Below are positions 1 to 7,982 of a stretch of DNA of 64,000 nucleotides, piece after piece. Numbering within the stretch: the stretch's first letter is position 1; every line of letters starts with the position of its first letter. The position numbers were made by a program, and so were the translations under genes. The notes under the pieces were generated by a model. The model made no database searches. It saw only the letters and a program-made list of their open reading frames with translations, and was not told the DNA's origin. Source of the stretch: UQRS01 sp964481575 (GTDB lineage: Bacteria; Bacillota; Clostridia; Oscillospirales; Acutalibacteraceae); the NCBI GenBank assembly GCA_964481575.1, contig CAYZTR010000001.1, positions 120,557 through 184,556 of the forward strand, given 5' to 3'.

Positions 1-159
1 ACTGCCTACAGCAACTACACTTATCGTCTGGAAGGGGTTGCAACTGATAAAACTCGTTATGCGATGTTCTATATCATCTACCAGACAGTGGATGGGAGCA
101 CCGAAATCTATACTTACTGGCGGCAGTCTGAGACATTGGGACAGAAGGCCACATTGTGA
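1..159 (+). CDS. C-terminal fragment of a secreted-type protein (cut by window start)
   Basis: The first frame is open from the first base to a TGA at 157-159 and encodes 52 residues ending in ETLGQKATL. The start lies outside the window. The visible part is rich in Tyr, Thr and Ser and reads like a beta-sandwich. It resembles the end of the next large gene (645-2249): YSNYTYRL here matches YSNFSYRR there, and both continue through a Lys/Arg-containing strand ending in FY(I/L) and a Thr-rich strand. I infer that the two genes are paralogues sharing this C-terminal domain. No function can be given. Confidence 0.7.
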   Translation, partial: TAYSNYTYRLEGVATDKTRYAMFYIIYQTVDGSTEIYTYWRQSETLGQKATL

Positions 160-192
160 AGCAGGTAATGAAACAAAGAGGAGGAATGCAGT

Positions 193-351
193 ATGAAAAA
201 CTATGAAAATCCCATTATGGAGGTTATCAAATATTCCCTTTCGGATTTGCTTATGACCGATTCCGGCGCTGGTGGGGATGCACTTAACAACAAAATTACA
301 AATGCTGTTAGCGAGTATAAAGATTCAGACAGTGAGACTGGTCTTGGATAA
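193..351 (+). CDS. 52-residue peptide starting MKNYENPIMEVI, function unknown
   Basis: A short frame with a good ribosome binding site (AGAGGAGG at 178-185) placed about 8 bases before the ATG. It follows the truncated upstream gene by 33 bases and is itself followed by a strong terminator, so the two probably share a transcript. The peptide has no hydrophobic signal segment; it has a leader-like N-terminus (KNYENPIMEVIKYS), a central DLLMTDSGAGG segment and an acidic tail (KDSDSETGLG). Short clostridial peptides with a K.YE.P.ME start and a D..(T)(D/S)SG centre occur widely as uncharacterised genes, as I recall. It could be a peptide signal or precursor, but no modification enzyme or exporter is visible nearby. 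Confidence 0.6.
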   Translation: MKNYENPIMEVIKYSLSDLLMTDSGAGGDALNNKITNAVSEYKDSDSETGLG

Positions 352-366
352 AATTTAATGTTGTTT

Positions 367-404
367 CTACAGTCCGCCGGAGTATTCCGGCGGGCTGTAG
401 TTTT
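367..404 (+). terminator. Rho-independent terminator after the 52-residue peptide gene
   Basis: A 15-base stem (CTACAG.CCGCCGGA paired with TCCGGCGG.CTGTAG) closes on a GTAT loop and is followed by TTTT. It ends the transcript of the peptide gene 16 bases after its stop. Confidence 0.85.
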
Positions 405-511
405 GTCAATAGGCCAGTTTGGCAGGGTGATGTGGGCTGTTACGGTTGTATGGCGATAGAAGGCGGAGCCAGTGTTTTGTGGTGTGTATCGCGAAATATT
501 GCAAATCAGAA

Positions 512-538
512 CATTATATTCAGAATTGCAATATAATG
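512..538. promoter_or_regulatory. Perfect 9-9-9 inverted repeat, possible operator
   Basis: CATTATATT at 512-520 is the exact reverse complement of AATATAATG at 530-538, with nine bases between. The repeat lies just upstream of the predicted promoter of the secreted protein gene at 645, where an activator or repressor site would be expected. Binding is an inference; AT-rich inverted repeats also arise by chance. Confidence 0.35.
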
Positions 539-554
539 TCGATTCTAATAACAA

Positions 555-583
555 TTGTGTTTTGTATGGGGATAACTTATAAT
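555..583 (+). promoter_or_regulatory. SigmaA-type promoter for the 645-2249 gene
   Basis: A -35 TTGTGT (555-560) and a consensus -10 TATAAT (578-583) are separated by 17 bases. The predicted leader is about 55 bases. The -10 is perfect but the -35 matches only in its first three bases. Confidence 0.5.
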
Positions 584-644
584 AATATTGCACAATTACC
601 GCTGTGCTCGGAGGGACAGCGGACAAACAAAAGGAGGATTTTTC

Positions 645-2249
645 ATGAAACAAACAAAGCGTATTCTGGCGGTTCTGTTGGCTGTGGCTCTGGTGTGCAG
701 TCTGCTGTCGGTCATTCCTGCAACCGCTATTGATGCAGGGCAAAGTATCACTTATACCTATGGTACGAATGTGACCTACAAGGCCGCTTGGAATGATACC
801 TGCCCGGACTACAATGCTTCCGGCCGCCCCGGTACCGGCAGATATGACGGAAATCAGGCCATTTCCGCGGACCCCGAAACTGCCTGGTATTCCTATGAAT
901 TTACCCTGGCGGATGGGGACGATGGTTATTTCGTTATGACCTTGAACAAGCTTCGCTGGCAAACCAGCGATAACGGTGGCCAGAAGGTCAAGATTACCAT
1001 TGATAATACGGTGGTAGGTTATATGGTTGCTTCCGGTGACCGCTGGATGAGCGTCAACTCCGACAGTGGTACGCTGCAAACCGGCACGGTGACCGATACC
1101 GGTCTGGTCAGCGGCACGCAGGTACCTTTCTCCTTGGAGGCTGGTACCCATGAGATCAAATTTACCGCCTGTGGTAACGGAACGGAAAAGTGGCGGTATT
1201 ATTGGGAAGGCTTTACCCTGACTGCTTATACCGACGGTGCTACGGTTTCCGCTCAGATTGCCGCACTCGGGGAGATCACCCTGGAAAAGGCCGATGCTGT
1301 GGCTGCTGCCCGGACGGCTTATAATTCCTTGTCTACCGATGAGCAGGCTAAGGTGGCGAATCTGGATGTGCTGGAAGCTGCGGAAATTACCCTGGAAATG
1401 CTGAACGGTGTTTACTGGGCTTATCGCTATGAAGATGCCGACAATTCGGACGTTGCCTTTATCCATCAGGCTTATGATGCTTCCGGAAACAATATGGGCG
1501 AAGGCATTTTCTCCCGGGCCAATCTGACTGCAGCCGACACCCGCGCTACCTATCAGATTCCGGTTGCCACAGCTGGCACCTTTAATCTGACCATCCGGTA
1601 TCGGACCCACGAATCCACCGGCTCTGCCGATGTCTATGTCAATGGGGTTAAGCTGGAGACTGCACTGGTACCTGAAGGAAACGCCAACAGCTGTAATAAT
1701 CTGGATCTGGGCACTGTAACCCTGCAGGCTGGGGACAATGAGATTCAGTTTATCTCTACCGAACATGGCGCCAACAGCAACGGTTATGGGGTTAATATCT
1801 TCACCTTCACCATTACGCCAGCCAGTGCCCCTGTGGTGGATCCTCTGACGGTGCTAGTTCCTGGCAACAGTGTGGATGCCAATGGCGATGTCTATGATAT
1901 CACCTGGAATGTGAACCTGAAAGATAACTCGGAGGAAGGGGGGTTCGTTGCCTTCAACGACCAGTATCGTGTTTTGGAATGCGGCGTTATTGTTACGGCC
2001 ACTGTGGCAGATATGGATACCTATGCGGATGGTTTGTTAGCCGGCGGTGAAAATGTGTCCGGAAAGGCTTACAAGGAAGTGTTTGTTTCCGGGGACAACG
2101 CCGTAGTTTACTCCAATTTCTCTTATCGTCGTACCGGTGCCAGCGCCGGCGTTACCCGCTGCACTAAGTTCTATCTGGTTGTGACGGATGGGGAAGAAAC
2201 CCTCACCTTCACCAGCGATACCAACTCGGCTTTGGTTGCTGCGAATTAA
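645..2249 (+). CDS. Secreted multi-domain carbohydrate-binding-type protein
   Basis: The start is the ATG preceded by AAAGGAGG, giving 534 residues that begin with a Sec signal peptide (basic KQTKR, hydrophobic stretch to about residue 22, likely cleavage after ATA near residue 28). A beta-rich region (about 32-200) is followed by a helical spacer (about 205-250, AARTAYNSLSTDEQAKVANL) of the kind found in the giant proteins further downstream. Residues 255-392 look like a CBM6/CBM35-type beta-sandwich, with strands such as FNLTIRYRTH and ADVYVNGVKL. The last domain (about 400-534) resembles the tail of the broken gene at the window start. There is no dockerin, LPXTG or catalytic motif. I infer a surface or secreted glycan-binding protein; its ligand is unknown. 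Confidence 0.75.
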   Translation: MKQTKRILAVLLAVALVCSLLSVIPATAIDAGQSITYTYGTNVTYKAAWNDTCPDYNASGRPGTGRYDGNQAISADPETAWYSYEFTLADGDDGYFVMTLNKLRWQTSDNGGQKVKITIDNTVVGYMVASGDRWMSVNSDSGTLQTGTVTDTGLVSGTQVPFSLEAGTHEIKFTACGNGTEKWRYYWEGFTLTAYTDGATVSAQIAALGEITLEKADAVAAARTAYNSLSTDEQAKVANLDVLEAAEITLEMLNGVYWAYRYEDADNSDVAFIHQAYDASGNNMGEGIFSRANLTAADTRATYQIPVATAGTFNLTIRYRTHESTGSADVYVNGVKLETALVPEGNANSCNNLDLGTVTLQAGDNEIQFISTEHGANSNGYGVNIFTFTITPASAPVVDPLTVLVPGNSVDANGDVYDITWNVNLKDNSEEGGFVAFNDQYRVLECGVIVTATVADMDTYADGLLAGGENVSGKAYKEVFVSGDNAVVYSNFSYRRTGASAGVTRCTKFYLVVTDGEETLTFTSDTNSALVAAN

Positions 2250-2280
2250 CCAGTTTCTTTTGCAATAAAGAGTAATGTGA

Positions 2281-2315
2281 AACGGCTGTCTCGCCATGGG
2301 CGGGGCAGCCGTTTT
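2281..2315 (+). terminator. Rho-independent terminator after the 645-2249 gene
   Basis: AACGGCTG pairs with CAGCCGTT, extended by CGCC/GGCG around a short loop, and is followed by a T run. It lies 31 bases after the stop codon. Confidence 0.8.
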
Positions 2316-2331
2316 CTGTGTAGAGGATATG

Positions 2332-2365
2332 CCGCTTGGAACGCCGTTCCCGGTATTCCAAGCGG
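2332..2365. other. Ten-base perfect inverted repeat between convergent genes
   Basis: CCGCTTGGAA at 2332-2341 is the exact reverse complement of TTCCAAGCGG at 2356-2365. There is no T run on either side, so it is not a typical terminator. It lies between two convergent genes and may be an RNA-stabilising hairpin. The remaining bases up to the alpha-galactosidase stop show nothing recognisable. Confidence 0.4.
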
Positions 2366-2506
2366 TTGTTGATCTTATGGATATGCTGGGAAACTATCCT
2401 TGGGAGTTTTTGTCGTTGAATGACTAAAATTTTCATTTCTGATACTTCGTTGGAAGCTGTGCGCCTTCTTTGGCGGCAGCATAATGGGGGCAGTTTCAAC
2501 GTGTTG

Positions 2507-4720
2507 TTACACCTGCTTTAGGTACAGCAGTAAACTGTCAAAATCCCGGTGAAGATGCCAAGCGGGGATTCCGGCATGCATCAGGGCACTACCGGAGACA
2601 GGTCCCTGGAACCCGGGCAGGCCCTGAATGGTATACAAAGCATTTTCATCCAGCCCCTTTAAGGGAAGAATGGCCGTATCCCCGTAGCAGAGATAATCGG
2701 TCATGACCAAACTGCAAAGGGCTTCCCGCTGATCTGTGGACACCTGCATCCAGGCGGTGATACGGCTGTCATAAGGGCTTTGCAGCCGGTAGTAAGTGCC
2801 GGTTTGGAACAAAGACGCATGTTCCTTAAAGAAGGCGATCTGATTTCGCACATCCTCCTTTTCCTCCGATGTCATGCGGGTGATATCCAGCTCATAGCCG
2901 AAGGTACCACTCATGGCTACCACGCCCCGGGTTTTTAAAGGAACCGTTCGGTCGGTGCCATGGTTGGGGCAGACCGAAACATGGGCACCCATGGCCGCCG
3001 CCGGCCAGGCAAAAGAGGTGCCATACTGGATTTTCAGCCGGGCAATGGCGTCGGTATTGTCACTGCACCAGATCTGAGGACTGTAGTAGAGTATGCCCGC
3101 GTCAAACCTGCCGCCGCCGCTGGCACAGCCCTCAATTAACAGGTTGGGATAACAGGTGGTAATCCGGTCATACAGGCGGTACAGACCCAGAACATACCGG
3201 TGCCGCACCTCCCCCTGCCGTTCCGGCGGCAGCGCGGCTGACCAGACATCAGTAAGATGCCGATTAAAATCCCATTTTAGGTAGTCGGCATGATCCAGCC
3301 CCTGCCGCATTTGCTCAAAGATGTAGTCCACAATTTCCGGCCGGGAAAAGTCCAAAACCAGCTGCCACCGGGAACGCATAGGTTCCCGGCCCGGTATCCG
3401 CAGACACCAATCGGGATGCGCCCGGTAAAGGTCGCTGTCTTCACTGATCATTTCCGGTTCGTACCAGATGCCGAATTTTAAGCCCAGGCTGTGAATCTCT
3501 GCGGAAAGCTGGGCCAGAGACATCCCCAGCTTTTGTTCGTTGGGGGCCCAATCTCCCAGACCGGAACAGTCGTTGTTCCTCTTGCCAAACCAGCCATCGT
3601 CCATGACCAGCATTTCTATGCCCAAGGCAGCGGCATCTTTTGCGATGGCGATAATCTTCTCCCCGGTAAAGTCAAAATAGGTGCCTTCCCAGTTGTTGAT
3701 GAGAATGGGTCGCTGCCTATTTTTCCAGGGGCTTTGACAAAGATATTGGAAATAGACCTGATGCTGCCGGTGGGACAGAGCGGCAGTGCCGTCAGGGGAA
3801 AAGGTAAAATAGGCCTCGGGGGTTTGGAAGCTTTCCCCGCTCTCCAGCTGCCAGCGGAAGCCTTCCGGATGGATGCCCATTAAAAAGCGGGTATGCTCTA
3901 GCTGATCCACCTCGGTTTCGGCCAGAAAACTGCCGCTGTAAACCAGCGTACAGCCCCAGCAGCAGCCGTGATCCTCTCCAGCGTCCCGGTCGGTTAGCTG
4001 CAAATAGGGGCTTTGCTGGGGACTGGAACTGCCCCGCAGGGAGTCCACCCGGATTTTTCCGTGGCGTACCGGCGTTCTTTCCAGGAACCGTTCCCCCATG
4101 TGCCGCCCCCAGAAGGACCAGAGGTCTAGGTTGCAGCGTGAAAAATCCAAGGATGCCGACAGGGCCTTTTCCAGATACACCGTGCCGCCGCTTCGGTTGA
4201 GAATTTTGGCGCTGCGGGCAATGGTATCGGTGTCGGCGAATACCGAGTAGGAGAGCAGCACCTCCATACCAGTACCCCTATCCGCCAGCCGGATTTCCAG
4301 AGTTTCCGGCGGGGAAATGGCTGGGTCGGTGGCCGGCCGCAGAGAGGGCAGGCCTTCCAGTTGGTCTTTGCCAGTGTAAACCCGGTGGGAAAGATACCGC
4401 AGGTCGCAGGCATCACTGCCGTCGGCATTCATAACCTGCAAACAGCAGGACCGAAAATCTCCGGTGCCGCAGGAGGGATATTCCTGCGGCAAATTGTCCA
4501 GGGAGAAATTTCGATTCGGGGATTCATGAGGACAGGGGGCCATAGCCTTGTCACCGTATTGTAGCAGATAAGTTAGGTTGGGCGCCCCGGTGGGACTGTC
4601 CACTCGGCGGCCGTAGTAGGTGTGCAGTAAGTACCCATACCGTCCGATTGCCATTTGATAGGTAGACAAGTTTGTTTGCAAGGTAAAAATTTGCTTGACT
4701 TCATCAATCAATACTGGCAT
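2507..4720 (-). CDS. Alpha-galactosidase, glycoside hydrolase family 36
   Basis: A 737-residue protein of normal length for the family, starting at the ATG behind AAAGGAGG. It should hydrolyse terminal alpha-1,6-galactose from raffinose-type oligosaccharides or galactomannan and has no signal peptide, so it works in the cytoplasm on imported sugars. An N-terminal beta-sandwich (to about 330) precedes a TIM barrel. Family motifs are present: MDDGWFGKRNND near 373, the nucleophile Asp484 in LKWDFNRH, GCASGGGRFD near 531, and the acid/base Asp554 in WCSDNTDA. It is monocistronic, divergent from proB, with its own promoter at 4830-4858. No sugar transporter or regulator lies beside it. Confidence 0.95.
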   Translation of the reverse strand: MPVLIDEVKQIFTLQTNLSTYQMAIGRYGYLLHTYYGRRVDSPTGAPNLTYLLQYGDKAMAPCPHESPNRNFSLDNLPQEYPSCGTGDFRSCCLQVMNADGSDACDLRYLSHRVYTGKDQLEGLPSLRPATDPAISPPETLEIRLADRGTGMEVLLSYSVFADTDTIARSAKILNRSGGTVYLEKALSASLDFSRCNLDLWSFWGRHMGERFLERTPVRHGKIRVDSLRGSSSPQQSPYLQLTDRDAGEDHGCCWGCTLVYSGSFLAETEVDQLEHTRFLMGIHPEGFRWQLESGESFQTPEAYFTFSPDGTAALSHRQHQVYFQYLCQSPWKNRQRPILINNWEGTYFDFTGEKIIAIAKDAAALGIEMLVMDDGWFGKRNNDCSGLGDWAPNEQKLGMSLAQLSAEIHSLGLKFGIWYEPEMISEDSDLYRAHPDWCLRIPGREPMRSRWQLVLDFSRPEIVDYIFEQMRQGLDHADYLKWDFNRHLTDVWSAALPPERQGEVRHRYVLGLYRLYDRITTCYPNLLIEGCASGGGRFDAGILYYSPQIWCSDNTDAIARLKIQYGTSFAWPAAAMGAHVSVCPNHGTDRTVPLKTRGVVAMSGTFGYELDITRMTSEEKEDVRNQIAFFKEHASLFQTGTYYRLQSPYDSRITAWMQVSTDQREALCSLVMTDYLCYGDTAILPLKGLDENALYTIQGLPGFQGPVSGSALMHAGIPAWHLHRDFDSLLLYLKQV

Positions 4721-4829
4721 GACAAATGCCTCCTTTGGACTGGAAGTTCTCCGCATAACGGGGGAAGAAGGGCCGCATGGTAGCTTCGCAGGGAAGCAGG
4801 ATGCGGCCATTTTGCAAAGCGTTGCTTTT

Positions 4830-4858
4830 ATCTTAGCACACTGCCGCCGGCTTTACAA
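4830..4858 (-). promoter_or_regulatory. Promoter of the alpha-galactosidase gene
   Basis: Read on the minus strand, TTGTAA (4858-4853) and TAAGAT (4835-4830) are separated by 17 bases. Each hexamer matches the sigmaA consensus at four positions. It lies about 110 bases before the start codon. Confidence 0.4.
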
Positions 4859-4984
4859 GCTGCAGCGGTTGGTTTTTTTGTATTGTTTGCAGAAAAGATG
4901 GAAGGACTATCCATAGAGACAAGACTTTCTAATGAACTAGGCTGGTAAATCTATTGGATTGTGGAAAAAAATACTAATTATCCC

Positions 4985-5013
4985 TTTTCATCCAGGACCG
5001 ATTGGTGTATAAT
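4985..5013 (+). promoter_or_regulatory. Promoter of the proBAC operon
   Basis: TTTTCA (4985-4990) and a perfect TATAAT (5008-5013) are separated by 17 bases. The expected start site is about 30 bases before the proB start codon. Confidence 0.5.
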
Positions 5014-5047
5014 AAATATGATTAGGCAAAAGAAAGTTGGTTTGACC

Positions 5048-5821
5048 ATGCGTATTGTTGTAAAGGTAGGAACCTCCACTCTGGCGCACCATACGGGGCG
5101 GTTGAATATCCGTCGGATGGAAACCTTGTGTAAGGTGCTGTCGGATTTGAAAAATGCGGGGAACGAAATGATTCTGGTTTCCTCCGGTGCCATTGGTATG
5201 GGGGTAGGAAAGCTTTCCCTGCAGGAACGGCCGGAGGACATCCCCACCAAGCAGGCTGCTGCCGCTGTAGGTCAGTGTGAATTGATGTATACCTATGACA
5301 AGCTGTTTTCGGAGTATGGCCACACGGTTGCCCAGATTTTGATTACTGGCAGTGATGTAACCAACGATGACCGCTGCGCCCATTTTCAGAATACTTTGTT
5401 TCGGCTGCTGGAGCTGGGAGCACTGCCGGTACTCAATGAAAACGACTCGGTATCAGCTGACGAAATCGGCATTGGAGACAATGACACGCTGGCCGCCATG
5501 GTGGCCACGACGGTGCGGGCCGATGTGCTGATTTTGCTGACAGATATTGACGGGTTGTATACCGCGGATCCCCGGAAGGTTCCAGAGGCCACCCGGATCC
5601 CGGTGGTGCAGGAAATTACTCCGGAGATCCTGGCCCTGGCCGATGGGGCCGGTTCCAGCTTTGGAACCGGTGGTATGGCTACGAAACTTTATGCGGCTCA
5701 GCTGGCTACCCATGCCGGCATGGATATGGTGATTGCTAACGGGGAGCATCCCGATGTGCTATACGATATTTTGGAAGGCGTGCCGGTGGGCACCCGATTC
5801 TGTGCAAAAGCCGCCCGCTGA
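5048..5821 (+). CDS. proB: Glutamate 5-kinase (proline biosynthesis, step 1)
   Basis: The enzyme phosphorylates L-glutamate with ATP to gamma-glutamyl phosphate. The protein starts MRIVVKVGTSTL, the typical amino acid kinase opening, and has LVSSGAIGMG, LNENDSVS and the GIGDNDTLAA substrate-binding segment followed by LTDIDGLYTADP. At 257 residues it consists of the kinase domain only and lacks the C-terminal PUA domain of the E. coli-type enzyme; short forms occur in several lineages. The chosen ATG is the one that starts the kinase fold; its ribosome site (AAAGAAAG) is weak. It opens a three-gene proline operon with proA and proC. Confidence 0.93.
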   Translation: MRIVVKVGTSTLAHHTGRLNIRRMETLCKVLSDLKNAGNEMILVSSGAIGMGVGKLSLQERPEDIPTKQAAAAVGQCELMYTYDKLFSEYGHTVAQILITGSDVTNDDRCAHFQNTLFRLLELGALPVLNENDSVSADEIGIGDNDTLAAMVATTVRADVLILLTDIDGLYTADPRKVPEATRIPVVQEITPEILALADGAGSSFGTGGMATKLYAAQLATHAGMDMVIANGEHPDVLYDILEGVPVGTRFCAKAAR

Positions 5822-5899
5822 TGAATTCGGCGCAGCCCCCCGTTAGAAGCCGGGTGCGCCACAGCAGACGGGTATCATTGGTTACTGGGAGGAATCCGT

Positions 5900-7156
5900 A
5901 TGACTACATTGGAATTGTTGCAGTCCGCCAAACGCGCGGCTCCTGTTTTGTCAGTGGCTACCGAGACGCAGAAAAATGATGCGCTGGCGGCCATGGCTGA
6001 CGCCTTGCTGGCGGAAGCTGACAAGATATTGGCGGCCAATGCCGCAGATCTGGAGGCGGCCAAAACTACCGTTTCCTCGGTGATGCTGGATCGGTTGGCT
6101 TTGAACATCAGCCGTTTGGAGGAAATGGCCCGAGGCATTCGTCAGGTGGCAGCGCTGCCGGATCCGGTGGGGTGTGTGCTGGAATCGGTAACCCGGCCGG
6201 ACGGCCTGGATATCCAGAAGGTGGCGGTGCCTTTGGGAGTTGTGGCCATTATTTATGAAAGCCGCCCCAATGTGACCTCGGATGCTGCGGCTCTTTGCGT
6301 CAAATCCGGCAATGCCTGTGTTCTGCGTAGCGGAAAGGAAGCCTTCCGGTCGGCCAACGCCATTGTTTCGGCATTGCAGGCGGGACTTTGTACCGCTGGG
6401 CTGCCGGGACAGCTGGTGCAGCTGGTGCAGGATACCAGCCGGGACAGCGCCGCCGTTTTGATGGAAGCGGTGGGGCTGGTGGATCTGCTGATTCCCCGGG
6501 GCGGTCCGGGGCTTATTTCCACCTGTGTAGAGCGGGCCAAGGTGCCCTGCATTCAGACTGGGACGGGCATCTGTCACATTTATGTGGACGAGAGTGCTGA
6601 TCTGGCACAGGCGGTAAAGATTGTGGAAAATGCAAAGGCCAGCCGTCCTTCGGTTTGCAATGCGGCGGAGGTTTGCCTGGTGCACCGGGGGATTGCTGCT
6701 GACTTTTTACCCCTGTTGCGGCAGACTCTGACGGTTGAACGGGCTTCCCGGGGGCTGCCTGCTGTGACCCTGCGGCTGGATGAAAGCGCCAAGGCCTTTA
6801 TTCCCGGACAGCCGGCTGGGGCGCGGGACTTTGACACGGAATTTTTGGATTATATTCTGGCCATTAAGGTGGTGGACAGTCTGGAGGAAGCGGTGGCTCA
6901 CATTGCCGCCCACTCTACCGGTCACAGTGAGGCGATTCTGACCCGGGATGCTGCGGCGGCCAATCGATTTACCCGGATGGTGGACAGTGCGGCCGTTTAT
7001 GTGAATGCTTCCACTCGGTTTACCGATGGTGGCCAATTCGGGCTGGGCTGCGAGATGGGCATTTCCACCCAGAAGCTACATGCCCGGGGGCCTATGGGAT
7101 TGCGGGAACTGACCACTTACAAATATATTATTCATGGTGATGGCCATGTCAGATAA
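5900..7156 (+). CDS. proA: Gamma-glutamyl phosphate reductase (proline biosynthesis, step 2)
   Basis: This 418-residue aldehyde dehydrogenase-fold enzyme reduces gamma-glutamyl phosphate with NADPH to glutamate semialdehyde, which cyclises to pyrroline-5-carboxylate. Family signatures seen are the Rossmann segment VPLGVVAIIYESRPNVT near residue 110, LIPRGG near 198 and the active-site Cys253 in SRPSVCNAAE. It begins at an ATG behind TGGGAGGAA, 78 bases after proB, and its stop codon overlaps the ribosome site of proC, so the three genes are almost certainly cotranscribed and partly translationally coupled. Confidence 0.96.
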   Translation: MTTLELLQSAKRAAPVLSVATETQKNDALAAMADALLAEADKILAANAADLEAAKTTVSSVMLDRLALNISRLEEMARGIRQVAALPDPVGCVLESVTRPDGLDIQKVAVPLGVVAIIYESRPNVTSDAAALCVKSGNACVLRSGKEAFRSANAIVSALQAGLCTAGLPGQLVQLVQDTSRDSAAVLMEAVGLVDLLIPRGGPGLISTCVERAKVPCIQTGTGICHIYVDESADLAQAVKIVENAKASRPSVCNAAEVCLVHRGIAADFLPLLRQTLTVERASRGLPAVTLRLDESAKAFIPGQPAGARDFDTEFLDYILAIKVVDSLEEAVAHIAAHSTGHSEAILTRDAAAANRFTRMVDSAAVYVNASTRFTDGGQFGLGCEMGISTQKLHARGPMGLRELTTYKYIIHGDGHVR

Positions 7157-7166
7157 GGAGTATCCT

Positions 7167-7973
7167 ATGACATTTGGATTCATTGGCACCGGTAATATGG
7201 GGGGCGCTCTGGCCCGGGCTCTGGCCCGAAAAGTGGATCCCTCCAACCTTTTCCTTTCCAACCGGACGACGGCCAAGACAGAGGCTTTGGCGGCAGAACT
7301 GTCAGCAAGAGCTTCTTCCAACCGGGAGATTGCCGCGCTTTGTGACTTCATTTTTCTGGGGGTTAAGCCCCAAATGATGGCGGATCTGCTTACGACCCTT
7401 TCCTCGATATTAGACGGACGGCAGAAACCGGCTGTCTTGGTGACCATGGCGGCGGGACTGACCCGGGATGCTATCCGGCAGATGGCTGGGGTGGATTGCC
7501 CGGTGATTCGCATTATGCCCAATACGCCGGTGGCCGTGGGGGCCGGCGTGATTTTATACACACCGGACGAAACCCTGTCCACTGCGGAACGGTCGGCTTT
7601 TGAAACCAGTCTTGCAGCGGCCGGCAGCCTGGAGGAAATTCCCGAATCCCTCATGGACGCCGGATGTGCTTTATCTGGCTGCGGTCCTGCCTTTGTGTAT
7701 TTATTCCAGCAGGCTTTAGCCGAGGGCGCCGCAGCGGCGGGCCTTTCCATGGAAACGGCCCTGCGTCTGGCAGCCGGCACTCTATTGGGTGCCGCTAAGC
7801 TCCAATTGGAAACCGGGACTGACCCGGCGGCGTTGAAACAGGCGGTTTGCTCCCCCGGCGGCAGCACCCTGGCCGGGGTAGGCGTTCTGGAGCAGAAGCA
7901 ATTCACCGAGACGGTGCGGCAGGCGGTGCAGGCATCCTATGCCCGGGCCGTAGAGCTGGGCCGCGGCAAATAA
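7167..7973 (+). CDS. proC: Pyrroline-5-carboxylate reductase (proline biosynthesis, step 3)
   Basis: The enzyme reduces pyrroline-5-carboxylate to L-proline with NAD(P)H. The 268-residue protein opens with the dinucleotide-binding motif FGFIGTGNMGGAL, has IRIMPNTPVAVGAG in the middle and the family signature from ALSGCGPAFVYLF to CSPGGSTLAGV toward the C-terminus. I chose the ATG at 7167 because AAGGAG sits correctly before it and overlaps the proA stop; an in-frame ATG at 7146 lies inside proA and has no ribosome site. The next gene begins ten bases after the stop, so the operon may continue. Confidence 0.95.
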   Translation: MTFGFIGTGNMGGALARALARKVDPSNLFLSNRTTAKTEALAAELSARASSNREIAALCDFIFLGVKPQMMADLLTTLSSILDGRQKPAVLVTMAAGLTRDAIRQMAGVDCPVIRIMPNTPVAVGAGVILYTPDETLSTAERSAFETSLAAAGSLEEIPESLMDAGCALSGCGPAFVYLFQQALAEGAAAAGLSMETALRLAAGTLLGAAKLQLETGTDPAALKQAVCSPGGSTLAGVGVLEQKQFTETVRQAVQASYARAVELGRGK

Positions 7974-7982
7974 GGAGAATTT

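Larger units (their letters stand above)
4721..5047. other. Divergent intergenic region between the alpha-galactosidase gene and proB
   Basis: About 330 bases without a convincing gene. It holds the leftward promoter of the alpha-galactosidase gene (4830-4858) and a rightward promoter for proB (4985-5013). Beside the predicted leftward start site there is a small dyad GCAA-AGCG-TTGC (4814-4825), which could bind a LacI-family regulator; no such regulator is encoded nearby, so this is only a suggestion. Confidence 0.4.

Noticed and set aside
193..351. Interpretation of the 52-residue peptide as a RiPP precursor
   Set aside because: No radical SAM, lanthionine or protease/exporter partner is visible next to it, so only a neutral call is justified.
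201..1766. Long open frame on the minus strand under the secreted protein gene
   Set aside because: It has no ribosome site, no family features and runs antisense to a gene with a clear signal peptide and domains; such frames are common opposite GC-rich codons.
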